NCBI GenBank assembly: GCA_026415715.1
Contig: JAOAGO010000001.1
Coordinates: forward strand, 62,001-126,000
DNA: 64,000 bases
Reading direction: 5' to 3'
Source: Chitinophagaceae bacterium
GTDB lineage: Bacteria > Bacteroidota > Bacteroidia > Chitinophagales > Chitinophagaceae
The position numbers and the translations under genes are program-made. Numbering within the stretch: the stretch's first letter is position 1; the number at the start of each line of letters is the position of its first letter. Under the pieces are notes generated by a model that saw only the letters and a program-made list of their open reading frames with translations, was not told the DNA's origin and made no database searches. Of this stretch, positions 30,425 to 39,847 are shown piece by piece.

Positions 30425-31249
30425 TTATTTCAAATCAATACGATTGAATTGCCGGTACACATAAAACCAGATGGCCGACGTGAGCAGAAGTGTGAGCGCA
30501 ACGTGCAGCGGAATGGCATCGAGGTCTTTGCGATACTCTTCGGCATTGGTCAGATACATGAAACCGGGCCGGGGAATTAAACGGTCTGAAATTTCAAGCG
30601 GAAGATAGTTGGCGATTTTCCACTGTTTGAAGCGCAACAACCCGATGATGATATTTTCGAGGATGAGAAAATAAAAAAGAAACACGCCGAGCGCCAGAAA
30701 GGCTTTTTTTAACAGAAAGCCGATGAAAAAGGCGATGCTGAGCTGGGCAAAAGTTTGCAGAAAAAACAAACCGATAAAATGCGTTTTTTCCCGGAATTTT
30801 CCTGAGGCGCCGGTCGAATTCAAACTTCCGGTTACCAAACTGACTATGATGTATAATATGGTGATGATAAGGGTGACGGCAGCCACATCCAGCAGCTTGC
30901 CGGTTATAAATTCGTTGCGGCTCCAGCCGTCAATAATGTTTTGGCGATGTGTTTTGAAACTGTATTCATTGCTGATAAACATGATGACCATTACGGCGGG
31001 AATAAATACAAACCACGACGAAAAATAGGCAACGGTTTGCCACACTTCAGGAAAGGCGAACGGATTTCCCAGCATCATTTTGGCATACTGGCTTGCTTTG
31101 TCGGATTGTTGCGTGAGCTGGCTGTAAACATTGTAGAAAATATAATTAATGCCGGGATAGGATAGGGCCGTTAGCCCCATCATCCACCAGAAGGCGGTAT
31201 ATTTTCTCATTTTCAGCCATTCGGTATAGAGCAGATGCAGCATAGACAA
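30425..31249 (-). CDS. ABC-2 type transporter permease
   Basis: 274 residues with six likely membrane spans, starting with the ABC-2 signature order (LYTEWLKMRKYTAFWWMM, WFVFIPAVMVIMFISNEYSF, LLDVAAVTLIITILYIIVSL). The YSFKTHRQNIIDGWSRNEF segment (about 105-123) is typical of the cytoplasmic loop in NatB/YhfC-like permeases. It pairs with the ATPase gene immediately upstream (1 bp apart). Substrate unknown; similar pairs export peptides, drugs or gliding-related cargo. Confidence 0.85.
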   Translation of the reverse strand: MSMLHLLYTEWLKMRKYTAFWWMMGLTALSYPGINYIFYNVYSQLTQQSDKASQYAKMMLGNPFAFPEVWQTVAYFSSWFVFIPAVMVIMFISNEYSFKTHRQNIIDGWSRNEFITGKLLDVAAVTLIITILYIIVSLVTGSLNSTGASGKFREKTHFIGLFFLQTFAQLSIAFFIGFLLKKAFLALGVFLFYFLILENIIIGLLRFKQWKIANYLPLEISDRLIPRPGFMYLTNAEEYRKDLDAIPLHVALTLLLTSAIWFYVYRQFNRIDLK

Positions 31250-31250
31250 T

Positions 31251-32144
31251 TTATTTTCCCGTGAGTTCGAAAAAGAGCGTTTCTAATTTTTTTCGTTTCA
31301 GTGCAAGGTGTTGCAGAATTATGCCCCGTTCGAAACAGTAGCGGTTGATTTCTTCAGGTCTGATTTTTCCTTTGGGAAATGAAATATGTATGAGACCGTT
31401 TGTATGATGGTTTTCCAGCATTTTTCCTCCCAGGCCGGCAGCCAGTTCTTTGAGCTGAGTTATGTTTTCGGCGCCCAACTCCACAATATCTTCTTCAGAC
31501 AGGATTTCTTCCGTACTTCCGCTGGCAAGTAACTGGCCGTTTTTGAGTATGGCTACATGGGTGCACACTTTCTCCACTTCGTCAAGCAGATGGCTGGCCA
31601 TGATGATGGTATGCCCCCGGCGATACAACTGCACAATCAGTTCCCTGACTTCGGCAATACCGGCCGGGTCGAGACCGTTGGTTGGTTCGTCAAGCACCAG
31701 CACTTTCGGATTACCCAGCAGCGCGGCTGCAATGGCCAATCGCTGTTTCATGCCGAGGCTGTAATTTTTGAAAGGCGCCCAACGCCTGTTGTGCAGGCCA
31801 ACGGTATGCAACACGTCATCAATATCTTTTGCCCGGCCGCGGCCGCTGACGGATTGCGTGATCCTGAGATTTTCGGCGCCGCTCAGATATGAGTAAAAAT
31901 TCGGGGTTTCAAGTAACGATCCGATTTTTTTCCTTATTTCCGCATTTCCGCCCTGGCCAAACCATTGAAAGGTTCCGCTGTCGGGCTTCAGAATATCCAG
32001 CAAAATGCCCAGCAAGGTTGTTTTACCGCTGCCGTTCGGGCCGAGGATGCCGTAAACACAATTTTCGGGTACATCGAAAGATACCTGCTGAAGCGCTCTG
32101 ACGGTTTTATATGATTTGGAAATTTGGCGAATGTTCAGCACCAT
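31251..32144 (-). CDS. ABC transporter ATP-binding protein
   Basis: 297 residues. Walker A GPNGSGKTT (34-42), signature FKNYSLGMKQRLAIA, Walker B VLVLDEPTNGLDP and switch His in IIMASHLLDEV are all present. A C-terminal extension of about 80 residues follows. It forms the transporter with the downstream permease; in the Gld system such pairs (GldA/GldFG) occur in gliding Bacteroidota, but here the permease is a single short protein, so a generic exporter is more likely. Confidence 0.92.
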   Translation of the reverse strand: MVLNIRQISKSYKTVRALQQVSFDVPENCVYGILGPNGSGKTTLLGILLDILKPDSGTFQWFGQGGNAEIRKKIGSLLETPNFYSYLSGAENLRITQSVSGRGRAKDIDDVLHTVGLHNRRWAPFKNYSLGMKQRLAIAAALLGNPKVLVLDEPTNGLDPAGIAEVRELIVQLYRRGHTIIMASHLLDEVEKVCTHVAILKNGQLLASGSTEEILSEEDIVELGAENITQLKELAAGLGGKMLENHHTNGLIHISFPKGKIRPEEINRYCFERGIILQHLALKRKKLETLFFELTGK

Positions 32145-32246
32145 AAAGCCGGTATTGTATATTCGGCTTCAAGATAAAGCGTTTCAGATATATTCACGGC
32201 AACAATGCAGAAGAATTATTGTTAAATTGTAAACACAAACGAATTC

Positions 32247-33173
32247 ATGAAAACCGTAATCATTGCCGGTGGTACGGGGTTGGTGGGGAAATATCTTTCT
32301 TCATTTTTATCGGATAACGGATACCGGGTAATTGTGCTTACACGAAATGCCGGCTTGCAACACAGCAAAGAAAAAGGGATTGAGTATGCACACTGGAATC
32401 CTGAAAAAAAATTGATCAGCACAAGCCTGTTTGACGAAGCGGAATACCTGATTAATTTATCGGGCGCCAATGTAGCTTCGCATCGCTGGACGAAAGCACG
32501 AAAGCAGGAATTGGTAAACAGCCGCGTAAACCCTTCTGCGTTGCTGAGCGATACTTTGCGAATTCATCCCGGGCGCATACGATGTGTGATCAACGCATCA
32601 GCCATAGGCTGGTACGGCGCCGACCCGCAAATTCCGAATCCTCATCCGTTTACGGAAAACAGTCCGAACGACTCCGGTTTTCTGGGTGTAACCTGTAAAT
32701 TGTGGGAATCGGCCATCATGCCTGTAAAAGATATGGGTATTCGTCTCATCATTCTCAGGATCGGCATTGTACTTACCGCACAAGGGGGGATGTTGAAAGC
32801 GTTCATGAAACCTTTACATTTCGGAATAGCCCCGGTTTTTGGCAACGGACGGCAAATGATCAGCTGGATTCATATTCACGATCTGGCCCGTTTATTTCTG
32901 AAATGCATGGAAGAGGAACCATTTCGTGGCATTTACAATGCGGTGTCGCCTCATCCGGTATCTCAAAAAGAGTTCATGAAAAAAATGGCCGGCAAAAAAA
33001 ACCGGTTTTCTGTTCTCGTTCCGGTTCCTTCTTTTTGGCTCAAAATTCTGCAGGGCGAAATGAGCACTGAGATTTTAAAAAGCACAACCGTGAGCAGCCG
33101 CAAACTGCTGGAATCCGGATTTTCATTTCATTATTCCGACATAGATTCGGCGCTGGAAGATCTTGTCAGGTAA
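32247..33173 (+). CDS. TIGR01777 family NAD(P)-dependent epimerase
   Basis: 308 residues. The Rossmann start IAGGTGLVGKYLSSFL, then INLSGANVASHRWTKARKQE, INASAIGWYG and the SWIHIHDLARLFLKCMEE motif are the TIGR01777 (YfcH-like) signatures. The family consists of short-chain dehydrogenase-like proteins of unknown physiological substrate. It is convergent with the metzincin-like gene, overlapping by 8 bp. Confidence 0.88.
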   Translation: MKTVIIAGGTGLVGKYLSSFLSDNGYRVIVLTRNAGLQHSKEKGIEYAHWNPEKKLISTSLFDEAEYLINLSGANVASHRWTKARKQELVNSRVNPSALLSDTLRIHPGRIRCVINASAIGWYGADPQIPNPHPFTENSPNDSGFLGVTCKLWESAIMPVKDMGIRLIILRIGIVLTAQGGMLKAFMKPLHFGIAPVFGNGRQMISWIHIHDLARLFLKCMEEEPFRGIYNAVSPHPVSQKEFMKKMAGKKNRFSVLVPVPSFWLKILQGEMSTEILKSTTVSSRKLLESGFSFHYSDIDSALEDLVR

Positions 33174-33840
33174 GTTTATGATGCTGAGCTAAGTTGGCGT
33201 GATCTTCGTGCCACACATTGGTAAACTCTCCGACAACGGCTTTTCTGTTGGTGAATTGTCGTTTTTCCAGTTTCAGCGAAAGAATATCTTCGGGCAATAC
33301 TTTACGGTACATAGGGTGCATGGTTCCGCCCGGTGCACCGGCCGGCATTGAGGGATTGTATTGGTAAGGCGGGTCAACCAAAGTCCCTCTGGGATACATG
33401 ATGCCGGGTACGCCTTTGCCCCTCAAATCCAGGTTTTCCGGATGATCGAGCCCCAGCGTATGGCCGTATTCATGTGCGGCAGTAGTGGATCCTTTATACA
33501 GGTTTTCCAACTTAAAATATCCGGTATTGCATCCGATGCCGTCCACGAAAGAAATATTTCCTTGGGCAAATTCTTCGATGCGGAAATAATTATTCAGTGG
33601 ATTTACATTTTCCAACACCTCCCTTTCGGTAAGATCGGGACGGTGCTGTGCCGTAGTTTGAAAAATTACTCTGTAGGAATTTCCTTTTATGATGACGGTT
33701 CCCTGCGGTTCATTCCAAAGTGTTTCAATCTCTTCCCTGATCAGTTCGGCCAGTTCGGCAGATGCTTTGTTGCCGTAAATGATAAGGTGAGAAGAGATGC
33801 GAATCGTGTTTTCGGATTCCAGTATTTCAGCAATTCCCAT
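33166..33840 (-). CDS. Metzincin-like zinc protease without signal peptide
   Basis: 224 residues. The zinc motif HEYGHTLGLDH (His123, Glu124, His127, His133) and a Met-turn (GIMYP, Met148) are both present with matrixin/peptidase M10 spacing. The N-terminus (MGIAEILESENTIRISSHLI) has no signal peptide or lipobox. Residues 1-100 form a small alpha/beta prodomain-like part. It may act in the cytoplasm or leave by an unusual route; it could also be a self-processed effector. Operon partners are not evident. Confidence 0.75.
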   Translation of the reverse strand: MGIAEILESENTIRISSHLIIYGNKASAELAELIREEIETLWNEPQGTVIIKGNSYRVIFQTTAQHRPDLTEREVLENVNPLNNYFRIEEFAQGNISFVDGIGCNTGYFKLENLYKGSTTAAHEYGHTLGLDHPENLDLRGKGVPGIMYPRGTLVDPPYQYNPSMPAGAPGGTMHPMYRKVLPEDILSLKLEKRQFTNRKAVVGEFTNVWHEDHANLAQHHKLT

Positions 33841-33895
33841 AAGCTTAGTTAAACAGGTTACTTTTTTTTAGTATGGTGAAGATAATGATCTCATC

Positions 33896-35932
33896 TTATC
33901 GTATCAGCATAACGGTTCCTTTGCGGAAAACAGGCTGACGGTTTTCTTTTCTGATGTAGCGCAATGTCCAGATATAAATGCCTGAGGGCTGTGGCAAGCC
34001 TTTATATGTGCCGTCCCACCCCTGCTGCCAGTTTTTGGTATGAAAAAGTAACTGGCCCCAGCGGTTATAAACGCTGAATTCATAGTTCTCGGCCCTGAGC
34101 GCATTGTAGGGCCTGAAAGTGTCATTCAGGCCGTCGTTGTTGGGCGTAAATCCGGTGGGTACATCAATATAGCAATGATCCAGTACACGAATGATTTTCA
34201 CGGCTGTATCGCTGCAGTTCAGAGTAAGGTTGGTAGCAATTAACCGAACCGTATAAAACACTTCACGGTTCAGCAACGGATATCGGATAAGAGGCGGATC
34301 TTTCAGGTTGCTCTGTATGCCGTTTCCGAAATTCCAGTTCCAGCGATCCACTTCTCCACGACTTGTGTTGACAAACCGAAGTGTATCATCAGGACAGGCA
34401 ACGGATTCGGCGATGAAAGAAGCCTTCACTTCATGATTCAGATTCAGCGTCAGGGAAGAAGTATCGGTACAGGTTCCGTTACTCACAAACAAACGAATCT
34501 GATTGACGCTTGATGCGGGAAAAACAGCCGATGCGTACGAGGTGGTTACCGGCGGCCCTCCGTTTATTGTCCATAGCCATTGATTCACCCCGTTGGCTCC
34601 GTTATGCGTAAACAAGAAAGTGTCTTTCAAACAACCGTATCTGCCCGAAAAAGTAAAATCGGCATTCACGGTATCGGCAGTGATGAAGTTCAGTATCTGA
34701 GGCTGAATGGGTTGGCCGCAGGCATCAAAAACAGGACTGCCGTCTATTCCGGGTTGAATGGTTAAACTATAACTTCCGGCGGTTACAATCGGCGAGGAAA
34801 ATTTGACAATGATATAATCCGTCAAATCGTTCACACATCGCCCTCCGGCCGATACAATGTTTATAGGCGCCGGCCCGTTTACGGAAAAATCGGTGCCTGC
34901 AGCAGAGATGGAAGAACATTTAATTTTTTTCGGAAAATAAACCAGCACCGAATCTGTGGAGCAGGTCGGCCGGCCGATGCTGTCGGCCCTGATGGGAACA
35001 GGCGCCAGATAGGTGAAGACAACTTTTTCGCCTACCGGTATGGCATTGTCGCAATGGTCACGAAGCGTATTACCGTCCGTTCCGTTTTTGAAAATCAATT
35101 CGTAGTTTCCGTTGGTGAGCGGCTGCGACAGCGTCAGTGTAACTTCATCAAAGTCAAAAGCAAAAGTACAGGAATCGGTAACGGCTGAAGTAATTGTTGC
35201 CACGGCCGGGGAAAGAATGAATTCCGTACCACCGGACGTGATGGAGTTGCACTTCATCTTTTTGTTCAGATACAAGGTAATTTTAGAACCATCGCATTCC
35301 GGAACGACGCGTAGGGGTCTGGGTATGGTCGTATCGGTAATCACCGCCGTACCGCCGCTGAAAACGAGGTCGTACCCGATCTGGCTGTTGGTGAAATTAC
35401 TGATCATCAGCAAATAATCACGGCCTGCAATCAGGTTTGGCATTCTGGCAAAAGCATTCAGGTTTTGTGCCGGGTCTGAACAGCATTGAATAAAATTCAC
35501 ACCGTTGGCCGAAGCGCCGGTGGGCCCGAAGGTGCCCGCCCAGTTTCCGGTAACCACCAGCGAATTATCGGTAAAAATATCATTAGGGTTCCGGCCGGTG
35601 ATATCCCAAAGCTGCCAGTCGTAATCTTCATTGGCCGCAAGAGGAGTGATGGTAAAACCTAACGTGCCGGATTGATAACATCTGAATTTATAATAAAAAG
35701 GATTTTTGTCGGAATACACACATTGTCCCCCTGTACATCCCGGAACAAACAAATTTTCTTTGTTGGTACATAAGGGCACCTGATTCTGTCGGAAGACAGA
35801 AGTGCCGCACACCGGAAATGCCGTTGAAGGGGTTTGGCCTAATGTGGTACAGGTCTGGCTGTACAAGGAAAAGGACAAGCCGGAAATTAAAATTGTGATT
35901 GCTATAAGATATGAAAATTGCCCGAACTTCAT
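33896..35932 (-). CDS. Secreted protein with PKD-like and CHU_C/T9SS type B sorting domain
   Basis: 678 residues. A signal peptide (1-25, FSYLIAITILISGLSFSLYS) is followed by Cys-containing repeats (about 200-420: two CDGSKITLYLNKKM/CSTDSVLVYFPKKI repeats) and a PKD-like segment (about 425-590, CLKDTFLFTHNGANG). The CHU_C gliding-motility-associated domain closes the protein (about 590-678, VPTGFTPNNDGLNDTF, VYNRWGQLLF, WDGTYKGLPQPSGIYIW). That C-terminal domain is a type B sorting signal for the type IX system. It is probably exported and bound at the surface. Confidence 0.88.
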   Translation of the reverse strand: MKFGQFSYLIAITILISGLSFSLYSQTCTTLGQTPSTAFPVCGTSVFRQNQVPLCTNKENLFVPGCTGGQCVYSDKNPFYYKFRCYQSGTLGFTITPLAANEDYDWQLWDITGRNPNDIFTDNSLVVTGNWAGTFGPTGASANGVNFIQCCSDPAQNLNAFARMPNLIAGRDYLLMISNFTNSQIGYDLVFSGGTAVITDTTIPRPLRVVPECDGSKITLYLNKKMKCNSITSGGTEFILSPAVATITSAVTDSCTFAFDFDEVTLTLSQPLTNGNYELIFKNGTDGNTLRDHCDNAIPVGEKVVFTYLAPVPIRADSIGRPTCSTDSVLVYFPKKIKCSSISAAGTDFSVNGPAPINIVSAGGRCVNDLTDYIIVKFSSPIVTAGSYSLTIQPGIDGSPVFDACGQPIQPQILNFITADTVNADFTFSGRYGCLKDTFLFTHNGANGVNQWLWTINGGPPVTTSYASAVFPASSVNQIRLFVSNGTCTDTSSLTLNLNHEVKASFIAESVACPDDTLRFVNTSRGEVDRWNWNFGNGIQSNLKDPPLIRYPLLNREVFYTVRLIATNLTLNCSDTAVKIIRVLDHCYIDVPTGFTPNNDGLNDTFRPYNALRAENYEFSVYNRWGQLLFHTKNWQQGWDGTYKGLPQPSGIYIWTLRYIRKENRQPVFRKGTVMLIR

Positions 35933-36009
35933 ATCATCTGCTGCAAACTAATTTAAAAGCATGAATTACATGTATGACGAATATGAAACATCCGGGATTA
36001 AAAGTTTTT

Positions 36010-37110
36010 TTAACAAAGTTTATATAATTTACCGGGTAATGATACGATGATGTTGTTGAGTTCCATATTCAGTAAGGCAGCTGCCACGACGCTGCTGCTG
36101 AGGGCGCTGCGCAAGTGAATTTCATCAATATGAAGGCACTCCTTTTCTTTCAGCAGGGAATAAATCATTTTTTCTTCCGGCGTCAATTCCACGAATAATT
36201 CTTTTTGTACTTTTTTCTTTTTCACATCCGCTATTTTCCAGCCCAGCGTTTCCGCCACATCTGAAGCTTTGGCTAACAGGATAGCTTTATTCTGTCTGAT
36301 CAGATAGTTGGTTCCTTCGCTTTTGGAATCACCGATTCTGCCCGGTATGGCAAATACATCTCTATTATAACCGTTGGCCAGTTCTGCAGTAATCATACTG
36401 CCGCCGCGAATTCCGGTTTCCGCAACGATCACCGCATCGCTTAGGCCGGCCACAATCCGGTTCCGGATGGGGAAGTTGTGTTTGTCGGGTTTAGTACCGC
36501 TTCTGAATTCCGTGAGCAGGCCACCGCCTTCCTTAATCATTTCTTTTGCCAGTGAAGTATTGGCCGGCGGATATATCTGATCCAAACCGTGAGCCAGTAC
36601 GCCAACCGTAGGCAATTTATTTTTTAAGGCATATTTATGCGCCAGCGTATCTATTCCGTAAGCCAGTCCGCTCACAACTAAAACCTGATGCGCCGCTAAT
36701 TCCTGAATCACTTCTTCCACCATTTGTTTACCGTAATCCGTATGCGTACGTGAGCCCACGATGCTGATGATTTTGCTGCAGTTTAGATCGGCCTCGCCTT
36801 TGTAGTAAAGTAAGGTTGGCGGATCATAACAATGTAAAAGCCTTTGCGGATAATCCGGATCGGTAAGAAAGAGCGGTTTGATTTTATATTTTTCAATGAA
36901 TTCTATTTCTCGTTCCGCTTCCGGAAATCCCTTAAACTGATGTATCGAATTGGCCCTGACAGGCCCGATTCCTTCCAGCGATTCTAAAAATTTTTTTTTG
37001 GTCCGAAAGACTTCTTCGGGAGTAAAATGTTGCATCAGAATTCTGGCCTGTACCGCACCGATATTTGGTATCAGAGTAAGGGCAATCTTGTATAGCAGAT
37101 CATCAGCCAT
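36010..37110 (-). CDS. dprA: DNA processing protein DprA
   Basis: 366 residues. An N-terminal helical SAM-like part (about 1-70, with LTLIPNIGAVQARIL) is followed by the DprA Rossmann fold (about 80-290): KIISIVGSRTHTDYGKQM, VVSGLAYGIDTLAHKYAL, FPIRNRIVAGLSDAVIV and GSLITA-like GSMITAELA. A winged-helix end (LTPEEKMIYSLLKEKECLHI) completes it. DprA loads RecA on incoming single strands in natural transformation. It stands alone between CHU_C and PorE-like genes. Confidence 0.93.
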   Translation of the reverse strand: MADDLLYKIALTLIPNIGAVQARILMQHFTPEEVFRTKKKFLESLEGIGPVRANSIHQFKGFPEAEREIEFIEKYKIKPLFLTDPDYPQRLLHCYDPPTLLYYKGEADLNCSKIISIVGSRTHTDYGKQMVEEVIQELAAHQVLVVSGLAYGIDTLAHKYALKNKLPTVGVLAHGLDQIYPPANTSLAKEMIKEGGGLLTEFRSGTKPDKHNFPIRNRIVAGLSDAVIVAETGIRGGSMITAELANGYNRDVFAIPGRIGDSKSEGTNYLIRQNKAILLAKASDVAETLGWKIADVKKKKVQKELFVELTPEEKMIYSLLKEKECLHIDEIHLRSALSSSVVAAALLNMELNNIIVSLPGKLYKLC

Positions 37111-37159
37111 ATGTATTTCCGGAAAGCTTCAAAAATAAGGGCAAGCAAAGCATTCTTTT

Positions 37160-39082
37160 TTAAAAGCCGATAATTTTTAATTCGGTTCTTCGGTTCTGAG
37201 CCCTCCCCGCTTCCGTTTTATTATTGGCAACGGGACGGGTTTCGCCGTAGCCTCTGGCAATCAGGCGGTCGGGCGAGATGCCTTTTGCAGCCAGATAATT
37301 TACGACGGCTCTTGCCCGGTTTTGGCTCAGCTTCATATTATCAGTGGGCCGGCCCACGTTATCGGTATGCCCGCTGATTTCCACTTTCAGTCCCGGATTT
37401 TCCGTGAGCAACGTTACCAGTTGATTCAGTTCTGTTTCCGACTCAGGCCTCAGTTCGGCTTTGTTGAAATCAAAGAAAATGTTTTTCAGAACGATGGCGG
37501 CATCTTTTTCTATTGGTGTAAGCGGAATGTCTTTCTGATATACGGAGTCGGGAGATTTTCCGGCCAGCAGAAACTGATCCGAATAGAATAGATATCCTTT
37601 ACGGCTCACGTTAAACACATAATCTTTTCCAGTCGGAAGAGTTATCAGAAAATGACCTTGCTCATCGGCATTTACCTCGGCCACGGAAAGTCCGGTTTTC
37701 AGTTCCGTGAGTTGCACGGAAGCCGAAAGCCCTTTTTTGGTTTTGCGGTCAAACACCTTTCCTTTTATCCATAATGTTTTTACCGGCCGTATTTGTTGTC
37801 TCAGCTCAAATGTATAAATATCCATTCCTCCGTAACTGTCGCTGCGGTCGCTGGCATAATACGCCGTTTTGCCGTCGGCGGCAATGAATAAAGTACCTTC
37901 TTTATCAATGGTATTAATGGGATAGCCGAGATTCAACGCTTCGCTCCATTTGCCGTCGGGCAGTTTTTTTACCATATACAAATCATCATCGCCGTATCCC
38001 GGTCGGGCGTCAGAGGTAAAATAAAAAGTCTGATTATCGGCGTGCAGAAAAGGGCATTGCTCATCGCCGGCAGTGTTAATGGCAGGCCCCAGATTTTCGG
38101 CAGGGGTGCAGCGGCCGTCGGGCAAAATGCGGGATACATAAATATCGCTGCCGCCCATTCCGCCCGGCCTAGAGCTTACAAAATAAAGATACTTTTTGTC
38201 GGGCGAAAGGCAGGGTTGAGATTCCCAGAATTCGGTATTCACGTTGCGCCCCAGGTTAACAGGCGCCGACCATCCGCCCGGTGTTTTATACGAAATATAA
38301 ATATCGCACGACCCCATGCCGTCTTTCCGGTAGCAGGCCGTGAAAACCAGCCATAACCCATCCGACGAAATAAACTGTGCGCCTTCGTTCAGAGGCGTAT
38401 TCACACCCTGTAGCGGCTGTGCCGTATTCCATTCGCCGTTGGCTGATTTCACACACCCGAAGAAGTCTTCATTTTTGCCACCCAGATTCCGGGTAAAGAC
38501 CAACTGCGAACCGTCAAGCGTAAGCGAAGGAAAATATTCAGATTCGGAACTGTTAACTTTCGGCCCGAGATTGCGGGGAGCAAACACATATCCCTTGTCG
38601 GGATTTGCCGCAGCATAATGCAGTGCAAACTCGTAAGATTTTCTTCGGGCCTCTGCCTCTTTCAGCTTTTCGGGATTTTTGGGTTTTGTGATCTCACGCC
38701 ATCTGTTCAGATACTGCAACGCCCTGTCAAAAGCGCCCAGCCCGGCCTGATAGTGAGCATAATTATAATAATACGGATAACAATATTGCGAGTCAATCCG
38801 GAAAGCCTGTTCCAGGTGTTCTGCTGCCAGTTTGTAATTTTTCATTTTTCCGTACAAGGTACCCATGGCCAGCCAGGCATCGGCAAAACGATTGTCGGTT
38901 TCGGTGGCTTTTTTCAGCAGCTGAAGCGATTTTTGATAATCTTCATTTTCGGCCTGCTGCAATGCCTGCTGATACAGTTGCATGGCTTTTTTGCTGACGG
39001 CATTCGGGTTGAAGCGTTGGGCGGCAGCAGAAAAAGCAACCAGCATCAGCGCAAACAATACCTTGCAGGAAACACGCTTCAT
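37160..39082 (-). CDS. PorE-like TPR-propeller-OmpA protein
   Basis: 640 residues. Signal peptide (1-22, ALMLVAFSAAAQ), TPR repeats (about 30-130: LYQQALQQAENEDYQKSLQLL, LAAEHLEQAFRID), a PD40-type beta-propeller (about 175-430, repeats of SDIYVS/DDLYMV type), a carboxypeptidase-regulatory-like domain (about 455-535, IKGKVFDRKTKKGL), and an OmpA C-terminal domain (about 545-640: NIFFDFNKAELRPES, SGHTDNVGRPTDN, NRRTELKI). This order is that of PorE, a peptidoglycan-linked part of type IX secretion. Other Bacteroidota TPR-PD40-OmpA proteins exist, so PorE itself is not certain. Confidence 0.8.
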   Translation of the reverse strand: MKRVSCKVLFALMLVAFSAAAQRFNPNAVSKKAMQLYQQALQQAENEDYQKSLQLLKKATETDNRFADAWLAMGTLYGKMKNYKLAAEHLEQAFRIDSQYCYPYYYNYAHYQAGLGAFDRALQYLNRWREITKPKNPEKLKEAEARRKSYEFALHYAAANPDKGYVFAPRNLGPKVNSSESEYFPSLTLDGSQLVFTRNLGGKNEDFFGCVKSANGEWNTAQPLQGVNTPLNEGAQFISSDGLWLVFTACYRKDGMGSCDIYISYKTPGGWSAPVNLGRNVNTEFWESQPCLSPDKKYLYFVSSRPGGMGGSDIYVSRILPDGRCTPAENLGPAINTAGDEQCPFLHADNQTFYFTSDARPGYGDDDLYMVKKLPDGKWSEALNLGYPINTIDKEGTLFIAADGKTAYYASDRSDSYGGMDIYTFELRQQIRPVKTLWIKGKVFDRKTKKGLSASVQLTELKTGLSVAEVNADEQGHFLITLPTGKDYVFNVSRKGYLFYSDQFLLAGKSPDSVYQKDIPLTPIEKDAAIVLKNIFFDFNKAELRPESETELNQLVTLLTENPGLKVEISGHTDNVGRPTDNMKLSQNRARAVVNYLAAKGISPDRLIARGYGETRPVANNKTEAGRAQNRRTELKIIGF

Positions 39083-39847
39083 GGCAGACGTTCAGAAATC
39101 TAATGTAAAAGTGTGCAATTTATTCCATTCTTTTTTTCATGCATCCGCGCCAAAATATTCCAGGCTTTTCCTTCGCGTTTTATTATTTTTCATACCGACT
39201 GTTCAGTGATTTAATTTTTTCATGATTCGGGGCTTTCACCGTCCCGTCTGCGGCGGGCAGGTTCGCTACTCAGCAGCAGTCCCCCGCCTTCCGGAGTATC
39301 CGTGCTGGCGGCCGGCTGCTTTCAACACTCTGTTCAAAAAGTTGTTATCAGTTTTGTTAGAACTTGCAACTTCACCGTCGCCGGCCGCTGCGCACCTCAC
39401 TGCGTTCGTCCTTCAGGCGGGGCAGCCCGTCAACTGCAGAATAACATTCATCTTGTAAACTTTAATTTCATACTCTGGTTCCTGATGTATCTGTTGAAGC
39501 TCTGCAGTTATGGTTTTAATACTGAAGTGCACTCTGTTTTTCGCCACTCCGCTCCGATATTCTGCACGTTTCAGTCAGAAAATTTTTGTCAGCATAAAAA
39601 AATAACACCATTCCATTTTTCCATTTAGTAAAAAAGAAAAATTATTACCGAAAACGGTTTAATACCGTTCTTTGTTGAGAATTCAACAGAAAAACACGGA
39701 ATGAATCAAAACAAAAAAGCAAGAATTCAAACTACCTCATCGGGTAATGAATCCTTGCCTTTGAAAAATTTTTTTGAGTTTTCCCGCAAATCGTTTGCCC
39801 TGTTGGGGAAACGTTTATCTAAAGAAAAGGCTTACTTCATTTTTATC
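39083..39847. other. Long gene-free stretch between PorE-like and gldJ genes
   Basis: This 765-bp stretch contains repeat copy 2 (39276-39428) and small inverted repeats near 39645-39690 (ACCG-AAAA-CGGT; TTGA-GAAT-TCAA). A frame of 85 codons at 39701-39955 is not credible because it runs into the gldJ coding region on the opposite strand. Confidence 0.6.
39276..39428 (-). repeat. Two-module intergenic repeat, copy 2 (inverted)
   Basis: On the minus strand: module A at 39428-39380 and module B at 39316-39276 with a 63-bp unrelated spacer between. Same order as copy 1 but opposite orientation, so the 9 kb between the copies is bracketed by an inverted repeat pair. Confidence 0.85.
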
